This document shows positions 39,300 to 49,394 of a stretch of DNA of 64,000 nt, one piece after another. Made by a program: the position numbers and the translations under genes. The number at the start of each line of letters is the position of its first letter. Within the stretch, counting starts at the first letter, position 1. Where the stretch lies: the NCBI GenBank assembly GCA_026874595.1, contig CM049314.1, positions 69,950,300 to 70,014,299 on the forward strand, written 5' to 3'. This DNA is from Sipunculus nudus (Eukaryota > Annelida > Sipuncula > Golfingiida > Sipunculidae). The notes under the pieces are model-generated. The model searched no databases and was not told where the DNA came from. It saw only the letters and a program-made list of their open reading frames with translations.

Positions 39300-40274
39300 T
39301 GTCACATAATATTTTATGTGTTTGCTAAATATATATTCCATGCCATGATTTATCACTTCACTTTAAGCCCACCTACATTTACTTCAAGATTTTTGCAAAT
39401 GTACCACCCTTATGTGGATCTCCCCCTGAAGAGTATATCTCTCCTACAAGACTGAGTCTCCCTTTATTGCCCTGGGTGAAAGTCTTTTTCATACCCTGGT
39501 CAAAACAGCCTATTATGAGATCCCCCGCTTACCTGAAAGATGACCACCGAACAATGAGATATTGGCCAAATGTTTGTTTAAAACTAAAGTTGATTGTAAG
39601 GACTACAGTAGATAACTGATAACTGGTTCTGGTTTATTTTTCTGGTGACTATTTTGCTGGGGCACAAGATACGAACTAAAAAACAGGTTGCAAGAGATGA
39701 GTGCTCTGAGCTGCTAGTTAAGCACCACTTTTTTGGTCAACTTTCATGAACATTCTTGACATTTTAAGTTCTCTTCAAGCTTATGCATCAGTGTTTAACA
39801 CAGAAGAAAGCTGTGAGCCCCTTTTTAGCTGATACCAAAACCTATCAACTTGGTCTGCACATCTATCAATGGATCAACTACCAGTGCTATACCAGTGAGG
39901 ACCAGGGACACTTGAGTCTGTATCTCGAGTTTGTCAAAGTCAAGACTAGTAACTTTACATTCAAATATTTAATTGGGGTTTCTTTCATTCTTTCCAGTGT
40001 GATATTCCTGGAATATTCCACCCACCCTAATAAACTGTGGTCTTTCGTCGATCGAAGTCACGTTTTGAGAGGGGAGGACACATAGCCAATCACACATCTA
40101 TATTACTATTAAGCTGCATATAAAGTTAATAAAGTCCTTTTTGTTACCTCGTCTTCATCTGGTTTGTATGAAACTTTGCTGGTATACTGTACAGTAAAAT
40201 ATCATTAAGGCATGAAAGATGCTAGGGCAAGGAACTTTGGGTTGTGTGAATGACCTGGGGTTGAATCCTTGACA
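39300..40274 (+). repeat. Right LTR of the gypsy-type fossil
   Basis: Starts TGTCACATAATATTTTATG and ends TTGAATCCTTGACA; contains an AATAAA-like TTAATAAAGTC near 40125, a likely polyadenylation region. Confidence 0.8.
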
Positions 40275-41260
40275 TATGTACACTCTAAACTATCATTAGG
40301 TTTGCTAAAAAATATAATTGAACACCTAGAGATGGATCGTTCCTTATGGGAATCGGTCTGGCCAGGTCCGAGGATTTTTAACAGCAATAACTATTAACTC
40401 AGCAAAAAAATAAATAAGGCCAAAAAACTATATCTAGCAACTTCATGAGTAGCTAAAGTATTTACATAATTTTGTTCGGTACCCAAAATTAACTGCACAG
40501 AAAGTATGCTTACCTTCAAATCGGCGTCCAAAACACGTCACTTTCAAATCGAGTATTCTCACGTTGATCGATTTCTTTCATAAAAGACTCGCACAAAATG
40601 TAAATTTAATAGTCCATGGGTCAAAAGAATCAAATGACTTTGAAATTCCGGAGGTATCACGCACATAATTGAAGACCAAGAATACGTCAATTCACGAATA
40701 TATATTATAATAAATGATGAATAACAAGGGCACTAGTCACGCATGAGTTCAGGTAATTAAACCAAAAAGTCACCAAAATGTTTATAAATATTATCCGAGG
40801 AGGGCATCAGGTACATCGTCTAATTTTGACAGGAAATGGTACGAATCCATATAATTCTATAGATCAATTACAATTTGTTTGCATAGCAAATATTATTTTG
40901 ATATTGTTATATCTATGAATTATGTATTTGGTACCGCCTGTCTTATACAAAATAATGTTCTGGATAATCTTCATGGAACAAACTCAGTGTGTGTCGGGCG
41001 AATTCCGGGGTTAATGTTTGTCACACGGGTAAAGATCGTCCATGTTTTTTAAAGAATCTAACATACTGGCTGAAAACATACACACGTACAGTCAAAAGAA
41101 AGGAATAAGACCCCTATGTGAATTCGCGCACTTTTATAGGAACCAGCGAAGTGACGTCATATTCTCACCCACTACATGTGTTGGCACGGCGACTTTGCAT
41201 GCAGCAGGGAGAACTATTGGAAGAACTAATCTTGTGAGCTACATATATTATATATAGATG
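40275..41260. other. Gene-free flank of the LTR fossil
   Basis: AT-rich with no exon seen. At about 41128-41175 lies a second, partial copy of the SINE flank found at 41425-41461 (CACTTTTATAGGAACCAGC then GTGACG). Confidence 0.5.
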
Positions 41261-41269
41261 TGTGAATAG

Positions 41270-41461
41270 CCATGCTGGTTCATTGTTTATAGATGGAAAT
41301 AATATACACAGAAAAATCGGTTCACTGACGGTGGGAATCGAACCCACAATCTTCGGATTTCCGATCGGTGGCCTTACCACTTGGCTACGCCAGATTCCCT
41401 TCCCTTCTGTGTATTTGCACACTTTTATAGGAACCAGCAACCGTGACGCCATAGTCTCACT
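41270..41461 (-). mobile_element. tRNA-derived SINE
   Basis: On the complement, 41323-41392 reads as a tRNA-like unit: TGGCGTAGCCAAGTGG (A-box-like), then GGTTCGATTCCCACC (B box) and a closing CGTCAG that pairs with the 5' end. It is preceded by ACACAGAAGGGAAGGGAAT and followed by AACCGATTTTTCTGTGTATA and TATAAACAATGAACCAGC. The same arrangement recurs at 60004-60213. Flanks shared between two loci mark it as a SINE rather than a tRNA gene. Confidence 0.7.
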
Positions 41462-41584
41462 ACACGGCTTTAATATTGCATCTAATTCCAAAAAACGAGA
41501 ATGGACAAAACGCGTACAAACAAGGGGAAAATAGAATGTTTCTGCAGAAGAATTGATGATAAACGAATTTTTTTTTAATTTCCC

Positions 41585-44180
41585 TTGAAAATATTAGTTT
41601 ATAAGTTTTCCCATATAACTAAAGAAATCGTTTAATTTATCACAATCGATATCAGTATTTGTTTTTGTGTGTTCTTATTTGATGGGATTTGTATAGGTTT
41701 ATAGTCGTTTGGACTACCGAGAGCGATGTTTGCGAATTTCACGAGTAACGGTATTGCGAAGATAAGTTGTTTCATCCAAAATAACCTTTCTGCTAAATCA
41801 ACTTTACTTGATTTTAACCTGTTTGGCTACAAATATTCAACATTAAAATCTCCCAACAAAATGACGTACTTAGAGATCTTTAAAGTTTGACCAATAAAAT
41901 CTAGTAAATCATCAAGATATTCATTTGATGCATTCAGAGGCCTGTTAACGGATCCTATTAAAATGTTTTTCATTCCGAGGGCAATTTTCACCCATACACT
42001 TTCAATGCTACCAGACACTGGCTAAAATACTTGCGCTTTTAGGGATGTTAGAATATACATAATTACACCTCCGCCATGTCGGTGTCTGACGTGTCTAAAA
42101 TGCACATAATTTTTCACGGAGACCTCAGAATCAAGTACTTGTTTGTAAAGCCAAGACTCGGTTAAAGCTAAATCTTGTGGCCTGAAACGAATGCACATTT
42201 GGCGAAACTCATCAACTTTCGGTATTAAACTGCGTACATTAAGATGCGCCAAAATTGTACCCTTAGCTTCTAATAAGCTGGGCAACTCATCACATAATGA
42301 GTACACGTTATTTATATTCGGAAATTTTGGGTCGTCATTGAGTACGGTAGGTAGGTTGAATGACGTGGAGTTTTCATCTCCAAACAACTCGATTGATTCT
42401 GTACCATTATGATTATGATCAGATTTTGCCAGCAAGTCCATGACATGTGCAAAATTGCTCTGCAGAATTGTAAATCCCGTTTGTTCAAGTGTCCCCCATC
42501 CCCACCAATGTGTGAACAATCAATATTGATATTGTCAAGAAATGACCATTTGTTATTTATACACATAACCTCTATGGCAGCGTTAATTAATCTAATTTTC
42601 GTGGCTTCATTTGATGCACACTTCCTTGCTACAACGGAACAAAATATGATTTTTTAACACATGCGTTTTCAAGATTTCTTCTAGTTTTCTGAGATTCTTA
42701 ATAATGGCATGAGCAAATTCACGTTCTATGTGAATTTTTGCCAACATGTACTAGCACCGCGTCATCAGAGAAATTAGCTGCATTTCTCAAAGTCTGATCA
42801 ATTGTGTAACATTTGGAGATTTTACGAATAGAAACATGTGTGGTCTTTTTTATTGCATTGATGTCAAGTCTCTTCGTCATGGAATCACCAAGAAAAGTGA
42901 GACCCAAAGACGATCATAGATGTTCCGTAGTTGTCGGGTTTCCACGCTGGGCGATAATTGGTTTAGTATGGTGTGATGTATTTACTGGCTGAGGAGCACT
43001 AGCTAGCTCACATTCCTGGAAAGTGGGATCACCTTCATAATCAGATAAAGACGATTCTTTTGTAGAACACGTTTCATTTAGACATATCATCAGGCTCATC
43101 GTCGTCGGAAGGTTTTATACGTCCGAAGTGCGATCATGGTAATATATGATTGACAGGAGCTTGATGATTCATGGTGATGGGTTCCATTCACCACTTGCTG
43201 TTTAAGATGGGATTTCTTCTCTCTAAGTCTGTCTAATGCATGAGTTTTATGGGAAAATGCCTTATGTAGGTCGAGTGAAATACCAGGAGCCTTTCGAGTT
43301 TCATGTTTACGTGGAGCAAGCCCAAACGGTAGGGTATTCACTTTTTAGGTCGCCAGTGCAGTTCCAATGGAACCACTTAACACATAAAGTACATTGCACC
43401 ATAGATTTGTCACTATGTTTATTGCTGTGGTACATTTATTTAAACAATAAACATTTCTTTGCTCTGGATTCGGAGCATTTTCATTAGATTTACTCTGAGT
43501 ATTGAGAGCAGCAGTGGCAGTATTTTGGTCCGACTGGTATTACAAGTAGATCTAGATAATACAAGGGATGATGATGTCTGATCAGCGGTGATTAATACTT
43601 GATCACCCTTCCACGGGACCCTGGTTACGAATTTTTTCGTTTTATCCAGCAGCGAGTATTTTTTGACTTTCGTCGACTGGCTGCAGAAGACTCATCATTT
43701 GCTCTAGGACACACTGGCTGCTTTGTTAATACCTGCTTCCGTTCACTCACGGTATTGGCAATTCCGTTTGCCTTCAACCAACTATCACAATTTCTAACCA
43801 CATCTGGAACATTATTTATTTTGAAAGTTTACTACGGGTATCGTGTAGACATTTGTTTTTGATTAATATTTTGATATAATGTAAAGTTATTTTGTTAATT
43901 TTTGCCATCCACTCTGCTTTGATATGCTCAAAAAGATCACCATTGCTTTTAATAATGAGGGCTCCACGGAGTCCCTTTGAGTCTTGCAGCGCGAACAAGC
44001 GAGTCGTTCGTGATCCCCTGTTCAGGCTCTGACGAGCCAACCCGTATTTGTGTTTGACGCCGTGAATGACGTGCTGGAGGTAAATATGCCGGATTAGGCG
44101 TCACAGGTGTTGTCAACAGGCTGGGATCGACGACGCAATAATACCTTTGTGATGTGTATAACAAATGCTGGTGGCCCACA
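41585..44180 (-). mobile_element. Truncated CR1-like LINE
   Basis: On the complement, ORF1 comes first (about 44180-42300). It has an N-terminal part with IIKSNGDLFEHIKAEW, a PHD-finger-like QCTLCVKWFHWNCTG near 43.37 kb, and an SGNH/esterase-like part with LGDSMTKRLD, DAVLVHVGKN and HIGGDGGHLNKR. ORF2 begins with an apurinic endonuclease domain (about 42.3-41.8 kb): LAHLNVRSLIPKVDEF, LALTESWL, GGGVIMYI and YVILLGDFNVEYL. It fades into a linker (KLNDFFSYMGKLI) near 41.6 kb; the reverse transcriptase is missing. PHD plus esterase in ORF1 is a known CR1-family trait. Several frames are needed, so the copy is dead. It is inserted opposite in strand to the LTR fossil. Confidence 0.75.
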
Positions 44181-44527
44181 ATTTTCCTTATATCTCATTG
44201 AAGTCTATAATACACGGGTTATACACTCATTGGAAACATTTGGTTGATGTTTTAACTGATGTATCTGATATCATAAGTCTAAATAATAAATATCTTGATA
44301 TAAGAAAAAACAGAACAGTTTGTTTACTTGATAGCCATCTTTGTTGAAAATATCAAATAAAACTCACCCGGTTATGAGTGTATATTGTCCCGATATTGTA
44401 AAGTCCATGTATGGAGTAAGTCCTGGGCTGTTTAAAGTGTTATCAACTAATACTTCGGAAAAATGCAAAGCAGAAATAAAAAGCAGTCATCATATCAGGG
44501 GCGCATGCGCAATTCTCATTGTAGACA

Positions 44528-44743
44528 TCACATCTCAGCTGTCTCCAATTCACATTTACAGACCGGCCTACGGCCTGCAGAGAAGGCACATCTCTCTTGA
44601 ATAAATAAACAGGTGTATTTTCTTTGAAATCTACCACAAACACTTGTGATCGCCAAAACAGAGTCGGCCAGGTCTAAATTAACTAGTACTGAAATTAACA
44701 CGAGATACATTTTTAACAAACCAAGTAGCCCTAAAATTAACAT
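44528..44743 (-). CDS. Small cysteine-rich ORF with a Kazal-like spacing (doubtful)
   Basis: From the ATG at 44743 the complement gives a hydrophobic start (MLILGLLGLLKMYLVLISVL), then SVCGRFQRKYTCLFIQERC, AFSAGRRP and VCKCELETAEM before TGA, about 71 residues. VCG-x5-Y-x-C-x6-C recalls the middle of a Kazal protease-inhibitor domain, but the Y-to-C gap is two residues short and the upstream cysteines are missing. It may be a lone exon, a pseudogene fragment or chance. A possible intron acceptor (TTAATTTCAG) lies inside the hydrophobic run, so the leader may not be coding. No partner exon was found. Confidence 0.25.
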   Translation of the reverse strand: MLILGLLGLLKMYLVLISVLVNLDLADSVLAITSVCGRFQRKYTCLFIQERCAFSAGRRPVCKCELETAEM

Positions 44744-45400
44744 CAAGCGAGGCACGTGTTTCCTTTAACAAACGATCCCATGCTAATATCTAAGGATGAT
44801 ACCATATTAATGTAAAATGTATTAAGCTTTTCTCTATAATAGAATATGGAACACAATATCCTGGTCACAGCTCCCAGGTGACAACGTTTCTATTTACCTT
44901 TAGATTTAAGGAAGAACTACTACCGTCTAAAATAACTTTCCATGATGGATAGAGATTAATAAAGATCCATAATTAACTACAAGGATTTATATTTTTATTT
45001 TACTAGCTGTGCATTCACTTAGAAAAAAAAATATTTTCATAGTTAGTTTATATTTACTATGGTTATGGCGTACTTTCCTGTGAAAACAATATAACTGAAC
45101 ACACGTCTTGTCTTGTCTTGGCATATAGGTAACAGGATTAGGAATCTCACCTGGGGTCTGACTTATTGATGGAGGGATTTAGCATAGAAGAGGTACCCTG
45201 TAAGAAAGGGATAACAGATTGATTCACAATGTCCTGACCATATTAGCTGGAAAAACATCGAGTCCAATGAAATCAGGTGCATGTAACTATTGGATGTGAA
45301 CCTAATTTCCGTAGAGACCACCCAGTCCTCGTTCTATTGTCATGAGCGGCACGCCAATGCAGGAAATAACACTTTATAAAATGTAAGTACTGTGGAACCT

Positions 45401-45510
45401 ATCTGAAAGATCACCTGTCTTTCAAGACCAATTGTCTATCAAGACCACCTGTCTTATGAGACCACCCGTGTAATAAGACCACCTGTCTATCAAGACCACC
45501 CTTTAGCGAA
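45401..45510. repeat. Minisatellite, about 19-20 bp unit
   Basis: About five units of the form AAGACCACCTGTCTATC. An outlying GGTGGTCGTATTTCACGGAC downstream is roughly inverted, so the array may be an end of a DNA transposon. Confidence 0.75.
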
Positions 45511-46253
45511 CCGATGGCATTTTCATTGGTTACAACTGAGCTGTCTTATCAGACCTACTGCGACTAAATGATTTTTTAACAGTCCCATGGGTGGTCGTAT
45601 TTCACGGACACGGAAACCCTATTACCAAGAACTACATATGAAAAATAATTTGTTCTTTGATATAATTTAAGGTACTTACAAGTGTATGTAATTGTGTGGT
45701 CTGAACGGTAGTCAATTCTGTTACATTTCTATTTAGTTTAAACTCGAGTAAATTTATGTTAAATGTAAGTTAAATGTCTCAGGGGTTTCTATTTAATGTC
45801 ATTTGTAACAGTTTATAAATCCAACATGATTTATTCATATAATAATTATATACACTGTAGGAGGGGTTTCATGATTTTATATTGGCAAATGGAAAATGGA
45901 ATTGATAAAGCAGACCCAAACGAAACACTCCTTTAAAGTGCTTCACACTTATTAAACAGCAACATACCAGAAATTGAGATTTTATGTTCGCCTTTATTAG
46001 GGACCGATGTAAGTGTAACCTTCCGGTTAACCCATATACGCTGAAGCGGATGGGGGGGGGGGGGGGTTCCAGGGGTTCCGGACCCCCCAGCCCTTTTATC
46101 CGCCGCAATTTCTTAAGGTGTTCAGACAAAATTTACTGGCCTGGACCCCCCCCCCCCCTCTCCTTTCGACCTGGTGCCCATTTTAGTTTTTTTTAAGTCC
46201 TCTTGGGTTGGACCCTCCTCCCTTTTTTTCTTAATTATGGTTCCGCCCCTAAT

Positions 46254-46352
46254 ACGACACTTCTATGAACAGTGGGCAACGCCCGAGGGAACAGAGACAC
46301 ATAGCTGTGAAATTCAACCTTCTCATACCTGGAAAAATTGATTTTGCCCATG
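46254..46352 (+). repeat. Dispersed repeat R
   Basis: Contains AATACGACACTTCTATGAAC, ACGCCCGAGGGAACAGAGAC and AAATTGATTTTGCCC in order. Related copies are at 57552-57615, 57640-57745 and about 52330-52400 on this strand, and at about 31305-31395 on the other. Confidence 0.6.
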
Positions 46353-47798
46353 GAAGAAAATACTAAAAGTATGAGTTAAACGGACAGGAACTGAACATTT
46401 CTGATAAATTTTATATCCATGCAGGAAACTGTTACTATTATTATTTACAGAACACTATTAATGCTATTCATTTTTTCAGTATAGGTAATCATATAAAAAA
46501 GGTATTTATTATGCCATCATGGCAACCATATGTTTATAGAATGACTATATCAATGCAATAAGAACAATTTATATTGTCATACATTTACAGATGATGTTAG
46601 GGATACGCAAACTAATTACCCGACGAGTCTGAGTACAACTGGCACATCATTAACTATAAGTAGAAACGTAAAATCTTCAATACTGGTGTCGATATATCTG
46701 ATAGAAAACCTTGCAACCAAAGGAAAGCGCCAGACAGAAGTTAGGTTGGTTTAGGACTTCCCACAAGCGTCCAAGCTGAAGACCATACAAGGTTTCGTAA
46801 CAGTCACGGACCATTTTTTAACCAGGTCAGTTTCCTATCTGAACCGCAAATCTCGGGCATGTAAAACTGTTAAATTCAAGCTTTAAGTAATAATAAATAT
46901 CTACATATGTATCCTTTGACAATTAACTACAGCGAATACGTAAAATATGCTTTACAAAACGTCAAATATTTAGCATTCGTAACCTTAAATGACAGGGATC
47001 AATCACTTAACACATATGAACCTCTTTGATTAAACAAGTGCCTACAGACCATTCATCAATACTTATCGATCCCAAATAAATATATAACGTTTACTACCTA
47101 GGCATTTACTCAGTCAAAACAATATTTTTGTATAAGTTTTAGGTTGCACCTTGTAATGGTAATAATGTAATTTATGCTCTAAAACAATGCAAGAGATGTC
47201 TTCACAAAATATGCAACAGGGCGTTGAACCTTTTGAATTTATCAAAGAAAAAAATATTTATTTTTAGTTCATTTTCAGTAAATCGGTGTACAGTATAAAC
47301 CCGTGAAATATGACCACCCGGTGCCCTATCGAGGGTTTTGCCTCGGCGGTTACCTTGTAAAAAGGGATCAATGTAATGATTTACAGCATAACGACTGTAT
47401 TGGCGGCAAATGTACACATGAACAGTGCCATAATGTGTATCATTTTGTATACTGTGCTAGTATGAGCCATTGTTGTCAAGAGTTTCACGCCACTGTGAGA
47501 TTAAGGAGGTATCGGGGGTAACCTTTCCATATATAGAAAACAAACCTATAGAAATCGGTTTATATACGGTTTGGCTTTTTATCGGGAAATAATAGTATCG
47601 TAACAGCAAGTATACACTATTACATATATGTTAAACGAAATGAGTGTAAAAAAAGAAATTTTCTGATTCCGATGAAATATGCAATACATTGTTAATTGTG
47701 ATATTTTACGGTTACTTGTAAAGAACTTTGAATTATATGTAATTAAATCAGTGTTCAAGTATAACTGTCAGCTCCCCCTGGCATTAGGTATTAGCTGG

Positions 47799-47820
47799 CA
47801 TATAAGATAACGTTATGGAG
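47799..47820 (+). promoter_or_regulatory. Family core-promoter block, first of two before copy 5
   Basis: CATATAAGATAACGTTATGG; the following AGGAAACATATT and GCAGTGATT are shared with the copy 6 leader at 59701-59746. Confidence 0.5.
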
Positions 47821-47980
47821 GAAACATATTTTATAGAAAGCAGTGATTAAATTAGCGTGCATAACTGGAACTTAAGGACTAATATTATATTTAGAAGTAA
47901 ATTTAAATACATGTATTAAACTTATATTGATAATTTTCACGGTATACCTGTCAACTTTCCTGACTTTGGATATCTGCTGG

Positions 47981-48002
47981 TATATAAGATAACGTCCTAA
48001 GG
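47981..48002 (+). promoter_or_regulatory. Family core-promoter block, second before copy 5
   Basis: TATATAAGATAACGTCCTAA, about 180 bases after the first block and also preceded by a CTGTCARCT...TGGTAT context, so the promoter region itself is tandemly duplicated. Confidence 0.5.
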
Positions 48003-48265
48003 CCATATATATTGTAATAAAGCACTGAATGAATAAACGTTCGTTTTTTTTTGTCTTCCATGCAGAACACAGCAAACATGAGTGTGTACTTTTGTTGCTC
48101 AGCTAGAAGAAATGGAGTCTGGATCATCTGCTGTTTGTTGTTAGGACTCCTGAAGATAACAGGTTTGAAAATTGTGCTAATATTTCATTTGATATATTCT
48201 AAAACATATAAAATAAATATTTTATCTTTCATTTTTCATACAGTTGGAGCAGTCTTCAACAACAA

Positions 48266-48267
<2 letters not shown>

Positions 48268-48326
<59 letters not shown>
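48268..48326. repeat. (TA)n microsatellite
   Basis: About 59 bases of TA in intron 1 of copy 5, less than 90 bases before the inverted hammerhead-like pair. Confidence 0.95.
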
Positions 48327-48329
<3 letters not shown>

Positions 48330-48410
48330 GATCTGGGAGAATACAGTCTTTCCTCCGCGGTCACACAGCTATTTATGTTTAGTAACAGAGCATGGTTTAT
48401 TAGGGTAAAT

Positions 48411-48593
48411 GATAGATCTGGGGCACTACCGCCAGTTTCGTCTCACTGGCTCATCACTTGATCTATTATATAATGGACCAAGTGCGCCCAACCGTGCGAA
48501 AAAGAAATGATGAAACCGACATCGCAAAGGTTGAACGTCAGTCATCTGATGAGCCGATGGTGCGAAACTGGCGGTAGTGACTCTCATCTATGA
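48411..48593. repeat. Inverted repeat with hammerhead-like cores
   Basis: Left arm 48411-48456 and right arm 48545-48593 are inverted copies around GGGCACTACCGCCAGTTTCG and, on the other side, CGAAACTGGCGGTAGTG. The right arm reads CTGATGA (48546-48552), an 11-base stem-loop stretch, then GAAA (48564-48567); the left arm reads GTGATGA...GAAA on the complement. CTGATGA-stem-GAAA is the conserved core of a hammerhead ribozyme. In both arms the base expected at the cleavage site reads G, which would be inactive. Confidence 0.5.
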
Positions 48594-49329
48594 CTTACCT
48601 TAACACATTTTCTCTGTATGAATTAAAATCGGGCCATTTGTACATCTTCTTTTACCTGTATTCCTATGGTTTTAATATATATTATTGGATGTTTTGTAGA
48701 GTTTTAATCATACAGAGGTAATATTTGATCTTCGTGAATTGTATATATGCTTTCCATATGATTATCATTAAACATATGACTTTTATGCGTCAAACATTTG
48801 AATGAATCATTAAAAGCTCTCTAAAATACAATCACAAACTGTCCCTATTTTACACTTTACTTTCTACGTCAGTACAGGAAATACTATTTAACCATCGATA
48901 TGCCGACGGGTTATTATTTTGTTAACTAAAAAAACAGGTAATATGAAAATAGCGTTAACACGTGTGTATATATCTCTAAAAAGCTCTTAGAATTACATTG
49001 GTTTCTATTTTATACTTTATTTCTGCTTTATGAAATGAAAACTTAGTAATGGTACATTTAAATATATAATATTTATTTAACACAAAGAAGGTATATCGTT
49101 TAAACAAGGGGTCGGGGGGAATAAATGGTAATTCAGTGTGGAATCACATCACGCAATTGTGAGTTGAGTGTTGGGAAAGTAAATGAAATCTATGTTATAA
49201 TTGACACTGTCGGTTATGCCATCTCTTAAATTCACCATGTCCAGGACTATGCAATATATAACCTTTCCTCTTTCTGGCGAAATTACTTTGTAATATAGTT
49301 CAATTCAATAGTAGGCAAAATAATTGAAA

Positions 49330-49333
<4 letters not shown>

Positions 49334-49394
<61 letters not shown>
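49334..49394. repeat. (AT)n microsatellite
   Basis: About 60 bases of AT, with two TTT interruptions, inside the copy 5 pseudogene. Confidence 0.9.

Larger units (their letters stand above)
33240..40274 (+). mobile_element. Old broken Ty3/gypsy-type LTR retrotransposon with integrase before reverse transcriptase
   Basis: A 7-kb fossil. The left LTR (about 33240-34522) and right LTR (39300-40274) begin TGT and end CCTTGACA. They match along most of their length; the left one has about 300 bases absent from the right. Just inside the left LTR is TTGGTACCGTAACC, a likely primer-binding site; before the right LTR is a purine-rich AAGGAGGGA tract. Parts in order: gag-like region (about 34.9-35.9 kb) ending in a CCHC zinc knuckle, retropepsin-like region (about 36.1-36.4), integrase (about 36.5-37.8), reverse transcriptase (about 38.0-38.7), RNase H (to about 39.1). 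By eye a 240-base stretch of the two LTRs differs at roughly one base in ten, so the insertion is old. The coding part is broken, by roughly ten or more breaks. No clear target duplication was found. Confidence 0.85.
44760..47750. other. Gene-free repeat-rich stretch
   Basis: No supported exon. It contains a tandem array at 45401-45510, G- and C-runs with repeat-like sequence at 46045-46160, and a dispersed repeat copy at 46254-46352. From about 47.56 kb it matches 59.48 kb onward and belongs to the segmental duplication carrying copies 5 and 6. Confidence 0.5.

Noticed and set aside
41323-41392. tRNA gene on the minus strand
   Set aside because: It has A- and B-box-like parts, but its flanks recur with a second copy at 60 kb, so it is the head of a SINE.
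46045-46160. G-run and C-run pair as a possible quadruplex/hairpin gene control element
   Set aside because: Looks like low-complexity parts of an interspersed repeat, with no gene nearby.
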